NCBI GenBank assembly: GCA_963798855.1
Contig: CAWCUU010000004.1
Span: forward strand, 186,001-250,000
Origin: CAWCUU01 sp963798855
GTDB lineage: Bacteria > Gemmatimonadota > Gemmatimonadetes > Longimicrobiales > RSA9
Reading direction: 5' to 3'
Length of the DNA stretch: 64,000 nucleotides
Position 1 is the stretch's first letter. Each line of letters opens with the position of its first letter. The position numbers were made by a program, and so were the translations under genes. The notes beneath the pieces were generated by a model. That model was not told the origin of the DNA. It saw only the letters and a program-made list of their open reading frames with translations, and ran no database searches. This document shows, one piece after another, positions 16,461-24,133 of the stretch.

Positions 16461-17468
16461 CTATAGCGTGCTGATCGTCGGTACGTCCGCCTCGCCGGCG
16501 AGCAGCGTGGCGGCATCCGCGAGGTCCACGTTGCCGCCGGACAGCACGGCGACCGTGCGGCGCCCCTGCGGTGCGTAAGCTCCGGACAGCAGCGCCGCGA
16601 CGGTGGCGGCGCCCGAGAACTCGACGAGCAGCTTGCTGCGCGAGATGACCTGTGCCGTGGCGGCCGCGATGCTGGCATCATCGACCAACACGACATTGTC
16701 GACGAGCTCGCGGACGTGACCAAACGTGAGATCGCCCGGCCGGACCGGCATGAGCCCGTCCGCGATCGTCTCAATGCGCTCGAGCGTGACGGGGCGGCCC
16801 TCATTGAGTGACGCGCGCATCGACGCCGCACCGGCGGGCTCGACGCCGATCACCTGCAGATCGGGCCGGTCCCGACGCACCGCCGCCGCGATCCCGCTGA
16901 TCAGGCCTCCACCCCCGATCGGCACCAGCACGGCCTCGACCGATGGCCACTCCTCGAGGATCTCACGACCGACGGTTCCTTGCCCGGCGATGATGTCGAG
17001 GTGATCGAAGGGCGGCACGATCGTCAGGCCACGCTGCTTCGCGATCCTCTCGGCCCGCCGCTTCCGCTCCAGCGACGTCGTGCCCTCGAAGACCACCTCC
17101 GCACCGAAGCCGCGCGCTCCGCGCACCTTCACCGCCGGCGCCGTGGTCGGCATCACGACGACCGCCGGGACGCCGAACAGCCGCGCCGCGAGCGCGACCG
17201 CCTGCGCGTGGTTGCCCGACGAGTAGGTGATCACCCCCGCGCGTCGCTCCGACTCCGGCAGCCGCGAGATCATGTTGTACGCGCCGCGCAGCTTGAAAGC
17301 GCCGCCGCGCTGCAGGTTCTCGCACTTCAGCCGCACCTCGATCCCCAGCGATTCGCTGAGCCAGTCGGCGGGCAGCAGCGGGGTGCGAATCGCGACGCCG
17401 CGCAGCGCGCGTGCGGCGGCCTCGACTTCTCCGGGCGAGACGAGCTGTTGCAGCTCCTCCGCGCTCAT
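16461..17468 (-). CDS. Threonine/serine dehydratase (PLP-dependent, short form)
   Basis: 335 residues, catalytic domain only, with no C-terminal ACT-like regulatory domain. The PLP lysine is K59 in GAFKLRGAYN; SSGNHAQAVA contacts the substrate, PIGGGGLISG binds the phosphate, and VLSGGNVD is near the C-terminus. It deaminates threonine to 2-oxobutanoate (isoleucine synthesis or threonine breakdown), or serine to pyruvate. The lack of the regulatory domain argues for the catabolic TdcB type or a serine racemase-like role, and against feedback inhibition by isoleucine. It is joined to gyrA by an ATGA overlap, an unexpected coupling. Confidence 0.92.
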   Translation of the reverse strand: MSAEELQQLVSPGEVEAAARALRGVAIRTPLLPADWLSESLGIEVRLKCENLQRGGAFKLRGAYNMISRLPESERRAGVITYSSGNHAQAVALAARLFGVPAVVVMPTTAPAVKVRGARGFGAEVVFEGTTSLERKRRAERIAKQRGLTIVPPFDHLDIIAGQGTVGREILEEWPSVEAVLVPIGGGGLISGIAAAVRRDRPDLQVIGVEPAGAASMRASLNEGRPVTLERIETIADGLMPVRPGDLTFGHVRELVDNVVLVDDASIAAATAQVISRSKLLVEFSGAATVAALLSGAYAPQGRRTVAVLSGGNVDLADAATLLAGEADVPTISTL

Positions 17469-20026
17469 GACTCCTCCTCGTTCCCGCCCTCCGACGCGCC
17501 GGTGACCCCGAGCGGGCCCTCTCCGCCCTCGACCGCGCCTGCGCCATCCCCCTGCGCGTCCGCAGCTTCGGCCACCACATCCACCTCATCCTCGGGCACC
17601 AGGCAGGCGACATCCACCACCGTATCGCCTTCGTCGAGCGCCATGACGCGCACCCCCTGCGTGTTGCGCCCGATGACCCGGATTTCATCCACCCGCTGAC
17701 GGTTCACGACGCCGTTGCGCGTGACCAGCATCAGCTCGTCCTCCGGCTGCACCTGACGCAGCCCGACGACCCGGCCCGTGTTCTCGTTCAGCTTGAAGTT
17801 GATGACGCCCTTGCCGCCGCGGCGTTGCAGACGGTAGTCGTCCACGCGTGTGCGCTTGCCGCGTCCGCGCTCCGTAACGACCAGCACCGTCGCGCTGTCC
17901 TTCGTCTCCTGGCGCACGACGATCATGCCGATGACGACGTCGTCGGCAGCCAGCGAGATGCCTCGCACGCCCGACGTTGCGCGGCCCATCTCACGCGCGT
18001 CGCGCTCGTGGAAGCGGATCGCCATCCCCTCGCGGGTCGCGAGGATGATCTCGTCGTCGCCGGTGGTCAACTGGACGTCGATCAGCTGGTCCTCGTCCGA
18101 GATGTTGATCGCGTTCACACCCGTCACCCGCACGAAGCCGTACGCCGACAGCGTCGTCTTCTTCACGACGCCCTTGCGCGTGGCGAAGAGCAGCGAGCGG
18201 TCGTCGGTGAACTCACGCACCGGCACGACGGCCGCGATCTGCTCCTCCGCTCCGAGGGCGAGCAGGTTCACGATCGGCTTGCCGCGAGCGGCACGGCTGG
18301 CCTGCGGGATCTCGTGGACCTTGATCCAGTAGCAGTGGCCGCGGCGCGTGAAGATCATGAGATAGTCGTGGGTCCGGGCCACGAACATGTGCTCGACCCA
18401 GTCTTCCTCCTTGGTCTCCATCCCCTGCAGGCCCCGCCCGCCACGTCGCTGCTGCCGGTAGGTGTCGACGGGCAGCCGCTTGATGTAACCGCCATGCGAG
18501 ACGGTGATGACCATCTCCTCGTCCGGCACCAGGTCCTCGATGCCGAGGTCGGTGGCGTCGGCGCGGATGACCGTGCGCCGCTCGTCGCCGTACGTCTTCG
18601 TCAGATCATCCAGCTCGCCGCCGATGATGCGCCAGCGACGGGGCTCGTTTGACAGGATGTCGCGCAGATCCGCGATCTGGGCGCGGACATCGGTCAGCTC
18701 CGCCTCCAGCTTCTCGATCTCGAGGCCGGTCAGACGCGCGAGCCGCATGTCCAGGATCGCCCGGGCCTGCCGCTCCGATAGCGCGAACGTCTCCTGCAGC
18801 CGCGCGCGCGCTTCGTCCGTGTCAGCGGACGAGCGAATGATCGCGACGACCTCGTCAATGTTGTCGACCGCGATCTTGAGCCCCTCGAGGATGTGCTCGC
18901 GCTCGAGGGCAGCGTCGAGATCGAACTGGCTGCGCCGTACCACCACCTCGTGGCGGTGATCCAGGAAGTAGCGCAGCATCTGCTTCAGCGTCAGTACCTG
19001 CGGCACGCCGTCCACCAGCGCGAGCATGATCACGCCGAAGGTCGACTGCATCTGCGTGTGCTTGAACAGCTGGTTCAGCACGATGTACGGGATCGAGTCG
19101 CGCTTCAGCTCGATCACCACCCGCATGCCATCCCGGTCCGACTCGTCGCGGATGTCGGTGATGTCCGTGAGCTTCTTCTCGCGCACCAGCTGCGCGATCT
19201 GCTCGATCATGCGCGCCTTGTTCACCATGAACGGGATCTCCGTCACGATGATGCGCGGCTTCTTCTCCTCGTCCTCAATGTCCGCCCGCGCCCGCATGAC
19301 AATGCGGCCGCGCCCCGTCTCGTACGCTTCGCGGATCCCTTCGCCTCCGAAGATGAAGCCGCCCGTCGGGAAGTCGGGGCCGCGGACGAACTGCATCAGG
19401 TCCGCGATCGTCGCATCCGGCTGGTCGATGAGGTGCTTCGCCGCGGCTACGATCTCGTTCAGGTTGTGCGGCGGAATGTTCGTCGCCATGCCGACCGCGA
19501 TGCCGGAGCTGCCGTTCACCAGCAGGTTCGGCGCGCGGGCGGGCAGGACGGTCGGCTCCTGCCGCTGGTCGTCGAAGTTCGGGACGAAGTCGACGGTGTT
19601 CTTGTCGATGTCCGCGAGCAGCTCCAGCGCCAGTCGCGTCAGTCGTGTCTCGGTGTACCGGTACGCGGCCGCGCTGTCCCCGTCGATCGAGCCGAAATTG
19701 CCCTGCCCGTCCACCAGCGGGTAGCGCAGCGAGAAGTCCTGCACCATGCGCACGAGCGAGTCGTAGACGGCCATGTCCCCGTGCGGGTGGTACTTGCCCA
19801 GCACCTCGCCGACCACGGTCGCGCTCTTCTTGTAGGGGCGCGTGGGCCCGAGGCCGAGGTCGCTCATCGCGTAGAGGATCCGGCGGTGGACGGGCTTCAG
19901 CCCGTCGCGCACATCCGGCAGCGCGCGCTGCACGATCACGCTCATCGAGTAGTCAATGAACGAATCGCGCATCTCGTCCTCGATCAGCCGCGGAAGTACG
20001 CTTTCTCGCTGTTCGGGCGTCGACAT
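17465..20026 (-). CDS. gyrA: DNA gyrase subunit A
   Basis: 853 residues. The catalytic Tyr is Y124 in AAYRYTETRL, the N-terminal domain contains the HPHGD helix, and the C-terminal six-bladed domain carries the GyrA box QRRGGKG, the hallmark that separates GyrA from ParC. GyrA forms A2B2 gyrase with GyrB (not in the window) and introduces negative supercoils. The residue equivalent to E. coli Ser83 is Met85, while the Asp87 equivalent (Asp89) is kept. A Glu/Gly/Asp-rich acidic tail of about 45 residues follows the last blade. Threonine dehydratase is coupled at the 3' end. A TATATT box and a Z-DNA-prone tract lie upstream. Confidence 0.98.
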   Translation of the reverse strand: MSTPEQRESVLPRLIEDEMRDSFIDYSMSVIVQRALPDVRDGLKPVHRRILYAMSDLGLGPTRPYKKSATVVGEVLGKYHPHGDMAVYDSLVRMVQDFSLRYPLVDGQGNFGSIDGDSAAAYRYTETRLTRLALELLADIDKNTVDFVPNFDDQRQEPTVLPARAPNLLVNGSSGIAVGMATNIPPHNLNEIVAAAKHLIDQPDATIADLMQFVRGPDFPTGGFIFGGEGIREAYETGRGRIVMRARADIEDEEKKPRIIVTEIPFMVNKARMIEQIAQLVREKKLTDITDIRDESDRDGMRVVIELKRDSIPYIVLNQLFKHTQMQSTFGVIMLALVDGVPQVLTLKQMLRYFLDHRHEVVVRRSQFDLDAALEREHILEGLKIAVDNIDEVVAIIRSSADTDEARARLQETFALSERQARAILDMRLARLTGLEIEKLEAELTDVRAQIADLRDILSNEPRRWRIIGGELDDLTKTYGDERRTVIRADATDLGIEDLVPDEEMVITVSHGGYIKRLPVDTYRQQRRGGRGLQGMETKEEDWVEHMFVARTHDYLMIFTRRGHCYWIKVHEIPQASRAARGKPIVNLLALGAEEQIAAVVPVREFTDDRSLLFATRKGVVKKTTLSAYGFVRVTGVNAINISDEDQLIDVQLTTGDDEIILATREGMAIRFHERDAREMGRATSGVRGISLAADDVVIGMIVVRQETKDSATVLVVTERGRGKRTRVDDYRLQRRGGKGVINFKLNENTGRVVGLRQVQPEDELMLVTRNGVVNRQRVDEIRVIGRNTQGVRVMALDEGDTVVDVACLVPEDEVDVVAEAADAQGDGAGAVEGGEGPLGVTGASEGGNEEES

Positions 20027-20071
20027 GGCCGGCTGCTTCGCTCCGCTCGGGTAACCTGACTGGGTCCTGCG

Positions 20072-20077
20072 AATATA
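20072..20077 (-). promoter_or_regulatory. Candidate -10 box of gyrA
   Basis: Read on the minus strand this is TATATT, 46 bp upstream of the gyrA ATG, with a predicted start point near 20065. No recognisable -35 stands 16-18 bp away, a pattern known for supercoiling-sensitive gyrase promoters in other bacteria. Confidence 0.42.
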
Positions 20078-20120
20078 CCCCGAAACTTAGCGGAATTTCC
20101 CTGCGCGTGCGAGTGCGCGG

Positions 20121-20140
20121 GTGCGCGCGTGTGCGCGCAC
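20121..20140. repeat. Alternating purine-pyrimidine tract and inverted repeat upstream of gyrA
   Basis: Twenty consecutive bases alternate purine and pyrimidine (G/C with three T-containing steps), and the same bases form an 8-bp perfect inverted repeat with a 4-base spacer GTGT. Such tracts favour Z-DNA or cruciform extrusion under negative supercoiling. It lies 95 bp upstream of gyrA and after the end of the SDR gene. Confidence 0.6.
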
Positions 20141-20223
20141 GGGCGGGCGCGGGCGCAGGCGGCGAGCGCATGCGGGCGAACGGCGCGCGTGCGCCGGCTT
20201 GCAGGCGCGGCCGCGCGGACGCC

Positions 20224-21087
20224 TCAGTCGTGCGGTCTCGGGTCGGCCTCGCCCCAAATGCGGCGGGACAGGATCCGGTCACGCAGCGAGGTGGGAAGGA
20301 GCTGCAGCAGGGAGCGAACGAAGGCGTCGCCACCGATCCGGTAACGCGCGCGGGGTCGTTTCGACGTCAGGGCGTCCAGCACGACCTCGGCGACGACATC
20401 CGGATCGACCCCGCGGTCGGGTGATCGTTCGACGGCGGCGCGGATGTTTTCCAGCGCACGGCCGTAGAGGTGCTGCATCTCGGCGGGCATGGAAGCCGCG
20501 TTCCGCTCGGCGCGCGAGAGAGCGCGCTGCCAGATCGGAGTCTTCACGGCTCCGGGAGCGACCAGGCTGACGGCGATGCCGAAGGGGCGGAGCTCGACGC
20601 GCAGGGCATCGGCGATCGCCTCCAGCGCGTGCTTCGAGGCCGCGTACGGCGCGATGAAGGGGATGGTGCTGCGGCCCGCGATGGAGCCGATGAGCACGAT
20701 GCGTCCGCGGGCTTTGCGGAGCAGCGGCAGGAAGGCGCGGGTGACGGCGACCTGGCCGATGACGTTGACCTCGAGCTGACGGCGCAGCTCCTCGATGGGG
20801 AGGAATTCCAACGGCCCGCCAATGGCGATGCCGGCGTTGTTCACGAGGCCTCTCAGCGCGCGATCGCCCGACTCCTCCTCGACACGCCGGGCGGCTTCCT
20901 GGATCTGGTCCTCGCGCGTGACATCCAGGAGGATCGGCTCGACGTCGGGTGCGCGGATGCGCTCCGCATCCTCCGCGCGGCGCACACTGCCGAACACGCG
21001 GAATCCGCCGGACGCGAGGCGGCGAACGCACGCCTCGCCAATGCCGCTCGAGGCGCCCGTGACGACGACAATGTCGCGCTCTGCCAT
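20224..21087 (-). CDS. SDR family NAD(P)-dependent oxidoreductase
   Basis: 287 residues of classical short-chain dehydrogenase type. The nucleotide-binding TGASSGIGEA is at about residues 10-19, then LVNNAGIA near 95, the catalytic Ser in IGSIAGRS, and the Y-x3-K pair in YAASKHALEA. The sequence after VAPGAVKTPIW and the long C-terminus resemble the retinol dehydrogenase/17-beta-hydroxysteroid dehydrogenase-like group. A cytoplasmic oxidoreductase of an alcohol or ketone; the substrate is unknown. It stands between gyrA and the amidohydrolase pair on the same strand, with gaps of 197 and 76 bp, and may have its own promoter. Confidence 0.9.
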   Translation of the reverse strand: MAERDIVVVTGASSGIGEACVRRLASGGFRVFGSVRRAEDAERIRAPDVEPILLDVTREDQIQEAARRVEEESGDRALRGLVNNAGIAIGGPLEFLPIEELRRQLEVNVIGQVAVTRAFLPLLRKARGRIVLIGSIAGRSTIPFIAPYAASKHALEAIADALRVELRPFGIAVSLVAPGAVKTPIWQRALSRAERNAASMPAEMQHLYGRALENIRAAVERSPDRGVDPDVVAEVVLDALTSKRPRARYRIGGDAFVRSLLQLLPTSLRDRILSRRIWGEADPRPHD

Positions 21088-21163
21088 CGCACCTTCTGGG
21101 TTAGCGGGTCAACGGCCTCCTGGATGCTGCGCCGGCGCACGCGACCGCCTCGTCGCCCGGACT

Positions 21164-22462
21164 TCACTCTTCGTGCTTGTAGGACGGAGGCAATCCGCCT
21201 TCGAGCGTGCGGTAGCGCTCGAGCAGTTTCGTCTGGCGCGTGACGTTGGGCAGCTCCCGGCCCTGCACGAAGACGTGCTCCACGCTCGTCAACAGCTCGA
21301 ACGGATCGCCCGACCAGACCACGACGTCCGCCTCCTTGCCGGACTCGAGCGAGCCGTAGCGGTCAGCGATGCCCCAGATGCGCGCCGGGGTCAGCGTCAC
21401 GGCCTTCAGTGCCTCGTCGTACGGCAGACCGTACGAGACGGCGTTGCCGGCGTCCTGGCGCAGGTCGCGCACGTTGTGGGCGTCGAAGCTGGACAGCGCG
21501 ACCGTCACGCCCGCCTTCTGCAGCCTGGCCGCGTTCTCCAGCGTCGCGCCGAGCTCGTCGAAGTCGGGGATGTCGGTCATCGGATTCAGGATCACGGGCA
21601 CTCCGGCCCGGGCGATGTCGTCGGCGACCATCCAAGCGTCCGCGGCTCCGACCAGGATCAGCTTGACGCCGAACTCCTGGCGCAGCGTGAGCGCGTTCTC
21701 GATGTCCGTCGTCTTGTTCGCGGTGAGCGCGAGCGGCAGCTTGCCGTCCACGACCGGCACGAGCGCCTCGAGGTCGAGGCGGCTGATCGCGTAGTCGCGG
21801 CGCGCGCCCTTCTCGAACGCGGCGTGATTCGCCTGGTAGTCCCTGGCGTCCTGGAGCACCTCGCGCAGCCGCAGCATCGCGTCGCCGCGGCCCCCGCCGG
21901 AGGTCTCCGCCGCCCGCTCGTTCAGGATCGCGAACATCGCCGCCGGGTCGCTCTCGATCATCCGGCTGGCGCGGTCCCCGTTCAGGTGGATCAGCGCGGC
22001 CTGCCCTCCGATCAACGCCTGCCGTCCCGGCGAAGGCGCCACCACGGCCCGCGTCACGCCGCCGGCGCGCGCGATCGGGATCAGCGTCGAGTAAGGGTTG
22101 ATGCCGTAGCTGACCTTGTATGCGGCGGTGATGCGGTCGTTGGAGCTGGAGATCTCGTTCGTGCCCTCGACCGCGCCGATCTCGACGATGCCGAGCTGCG
22201 TCACCGAGTCCAGGAAGCCCGGCGTGACGACCTTGCCGGAGCCGTCGATTACGCGCGCGCCCGACGGCGCCTGCACGTCGGCGCCGACCGCAGCGATCTT
22301 GCCATCGCGGATCACCACGGTGCCGCTCTCGATTACGGGGCCGGAAACCGGATAGATCTTTGCATTCGTGATCGCGATCGTCTGTGCCGCCCCCCAGTCG
22401 CACATGACGAGCGTCGCCGCGAGCGCCGCTGCGAGCCGGGCGACCTTCCGCGCGCCCCTCAT
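21164..22462 (-). CDS. Secreted amidohydrolase-family protein lacking the HxH metal motif
   Basis: 432 residues. A signal peptide ends near AAQ at about residue 27; a urease-type composite domain (ITNAKIYP... IRDGKIAAVG) precedes and follows a TIM barrel. The family's PGFxDxHxH motif at about 83-90 reads PGFLDSVTQLG, so both His that normally hold the first metal are gone, while barrel features such as NPMTDIP and SSFDAHN remain. The C-terminal ADVVVWSGDPFE is typical. The gene overlaps its upstream amidohydrolase neighbour by 4 bp (ATGA). It may be a non-catalytic partner or a one-metal enzyme of unknown substrate. Confidence 0.85.
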   Translation of the reverse strand: MRGARKVARLAAALAATLVMCDWGAAQTIAITNAKIYPVSGPVIESGTVVIRDGKIAAVGADVQAPSGARVIDGSGKVVTPGFLDSVTQLGIVEIGAVEGTNEISSSNDRITAAYKVSYGINPYSTLIPIARAGGVTRAVVAPSPGRQALIGGQAALIHLNGDRASRMIESDPAAMFAILNERAAETSGGGRGDAMLRLREVLQDARDYQANHAAFEKGARRDYAISRLDLEALVPVVDGKLPLALTANKTTDIENALTLRQEFGVKLILVGAADAWMVADDIARAGVPVILNPMTDIPDFDELGATLENAARLQKAGVTVALSSFDAHNVRDLRQDAGNAVSYGLPYDEALKAVTLTPARIWGIADRYGSLESGKEADVVVWSGDPFELLTSVEHVFVQGRELPNVTRQTKLLERYRTLEGGLPPSYKHEE

Positions 22463-23943
22463 CGGGCCACCCCCTCCGGCAGGATACCGAGCTCGAAATC
22501 CGTGATCGGCTGGCGTTTCGGATCGCTGCGATCGTAGATCAAAGCGCCGTCGAGGTAGACCCTTTCGGCCTTCGTGTAAACGCTGAACGGATCACCCGAC
22601 CAGACGACGACGTCGCCTCGCTTGCCGGCCTCGAGGGATCCCGTCTGGTCCTCGATCCCCAGCCCCTTCGCCGGATTGATCGTGATCCACTTGATCGCAT
22701 CATCCTTGGTCAGCTTGATCCCCGCATCGAGGCCGGCGCGCAGCGCCTTCGCCGCGTCCTGGTTCATCCGCTGCTCGCCGTTGGGGTCGTCCGTGTGGAG
22801 CACCGCGCACGTGCCGTTCTCGGCCAGCAACGCAATGTTCTGCTCGATGCCGTCATACGCCTCGAGCTTAAAGCCCCACCAGTCCGACCACATGCTCGCG
22901 CAGATCCCCTCCTTCTTCAGCGCGTCGCGGATCTTGTACGCCTCCACCGCGTGGTGGAAGCCCGCGATCTTGTAGCCGAACTCGTGCGACATGTCGATCA
23001 TCGCGAGCATCTCGTCGGCTCGATAACAGTGATTCTGGACGAGCGTCTCGCCGTTCAGGACGCTCATCAGCGTCTCCATCTGCAGATCCCGGTGCGGCAT
23101 CTTGGCCGGATCCGCGCCGCCCTCGCGCCAGTCGTCCCACTTCCGCTTGTACTCGGTCGCGTCGATCCACGCCTGCCGGAACCCTGCCATGTTGCCCATG
23201 CGGGTGGACGGAAAGCGGCCGCGGCCCCCGTAAACCCGCTTCGGGTTCTCGCCGCACGCCATCTTCAGCGCGTACGGCGCGCCCGGGAACTTCATGGCCT
23301 GCACCGACGGCCGCGGAAGGTTGCGCACGACCACGCCGCGGCCGCCGAACAGATTCGCCGAGCCGGGCAGGATCAGCATCGTCGTTACGCCACCGGCGAG
23401 CGAAAGCCCGAACTGGGGATCCTGCGGCCACACCGAGTGCTCCGCCCACACCTCCGCGGTGTTCGGCGACGTCGCCTCGTTGCCATCCGACAGCGACGCG
23501 ACCCCCGGCGCCGCGTAGACGCCGAGATGGGAGTGCGTGTCCACCAGACCGGGCGTGACGAACTTGCCGCTGCCGTCCACCACCACCGCGTCCGAAGGCG
23601 CGTCCACGCTCGCACCCACCGATACGATCTTCCCGTCCCGGATCAGCACGGACGCGTTCCGGAGCGTGCCCTGTGGACCCGCCGTCATCACGGTCGCGTT
23701 GCGGATGACCACCGCCGGATACGGGATCCGCTCGTACGTGGACCCGAACGCGGTCGTGCTGTTGTTGATCGGGCCACCTTCCTCCGCGGCCCGGAACGGA
23801 CCGCTCGGAGACGCGGGCGCGCTCGCGTCGTACGCGGCGCTCTTCGACGGACCCGGCTGAGCGTCCTGCTTCGCGCCCGCGCTCGCGCACCCCGCCGCGA
23901 GCAGCACGACACCCGCCCACCCGCGCGTGAATCGCACGTGCAT
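22459..23943 (-). CDS. Amidohydrolase-family lipoprotein (metal site intact)
   Basis: 494 residues from ATG at 23943, chosen because GGAGG stands 8 bases upstream; an ATG five codons earlier has no ribosome site. Lipobox LAAGC predicts acylation at Cys19. The composite domain (VIRNATVMTA, IRDGKIVSVG) and the barrel motif TPGLVDTHSHLG keep the HxH metal ligands; later ligands fit the His residues in QNHCYR and GFHHAV, and the Asp in LHTDDPN. Imidazolonepropionase-like hydrolases of this kind cleave cyclic amides or dipeptides; the actual substrate is unknown. Translationally coupled to the HxH-less paralogue downstream. Confidence 0.88.
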   Translation of the reverse strand: MHVRFTRGWAGVVLLAAGCASAGAKQDAQPGPSKSAAYDASAPASPSGPFRAAEEGGPINNSTTAFGSTYERIPYPAVVIRNATVMTAGPQGTLRNASVLIRDGKIVSVGASVDAPSDAVVVDGSGKFVTPGLVDTHSHLGVYAAPGVASLSDGNEATSPNTAEVWAEHSVWPQDPQFGLSLAGGVTTMLILPGSANLFGGRGVVVRNLPRPSVQAMKFPGAPYALKMACGENPKRVYGGRGRFPSTRMGNMAGFRQAWIDATEYKRKWDDWREGGADPAKMPHRDLQMETLMSVLNGETLVQNHCYRADEMLAMIDMSHEFGYKIAGFHHAVEAYKIRDALKKEGICASMWSDWWGFKLEAYDGIEQNIALLAENGTCAVLHTDDPNGEQRMNQDAAKALRAGLDAGIKLTKDDAIKWITINPAKGLGIEDQTGSLEAGKRGDVVVWSGDPFSVYTKAERVYLDGALIYDRSDPKRQPITDFELGILPEGVAR

Positions 23944-24009
23944 CACACAGTCCTCCATGAGGGGGTTCGGAATGCGGCAAGGTACGTCGGGGGAGGCAGG
24001 CGTTCAAAT

Positions 24010-24133
24010 GAGGCGCTGACGGCGAGGCGCTGACGGCGAGGCGCTCACCGAAGGCGCCAACGGCAGGCGCGGAGCGCCTCGCCTGCGCCTGCCGTTCGCG
24101 CCTGCCTTCAGCGCCTGCCGTCAACGCCTCGCC
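24010..24133. repeat. Tandem 14-bp repeat array with degenerate tail and hairpin
   Basis: From 24010 the unit GACGGCGAGGCGCT is repeated 2.6 times (24010-24045), then decays into related words in both orientations up to the M16 stop at 24134. Within the tail, AACGGCAGGCGC (24059-24070) and GCGCCTGCCGTT (24085-24096) form a perfect 12-bp inverted repeat with a 14-base loop. The unit is the reverse complement of the array at 27929-28037. No T tract follows the hairpin on either strand. Confidence 0.75.

Noticed and set aside
18893..20059. Long open frame opposite gyrA
   Set aside because: His/Arg/Val-rich antisense shadow of a clear gyrA; no ribosome site or family motif.
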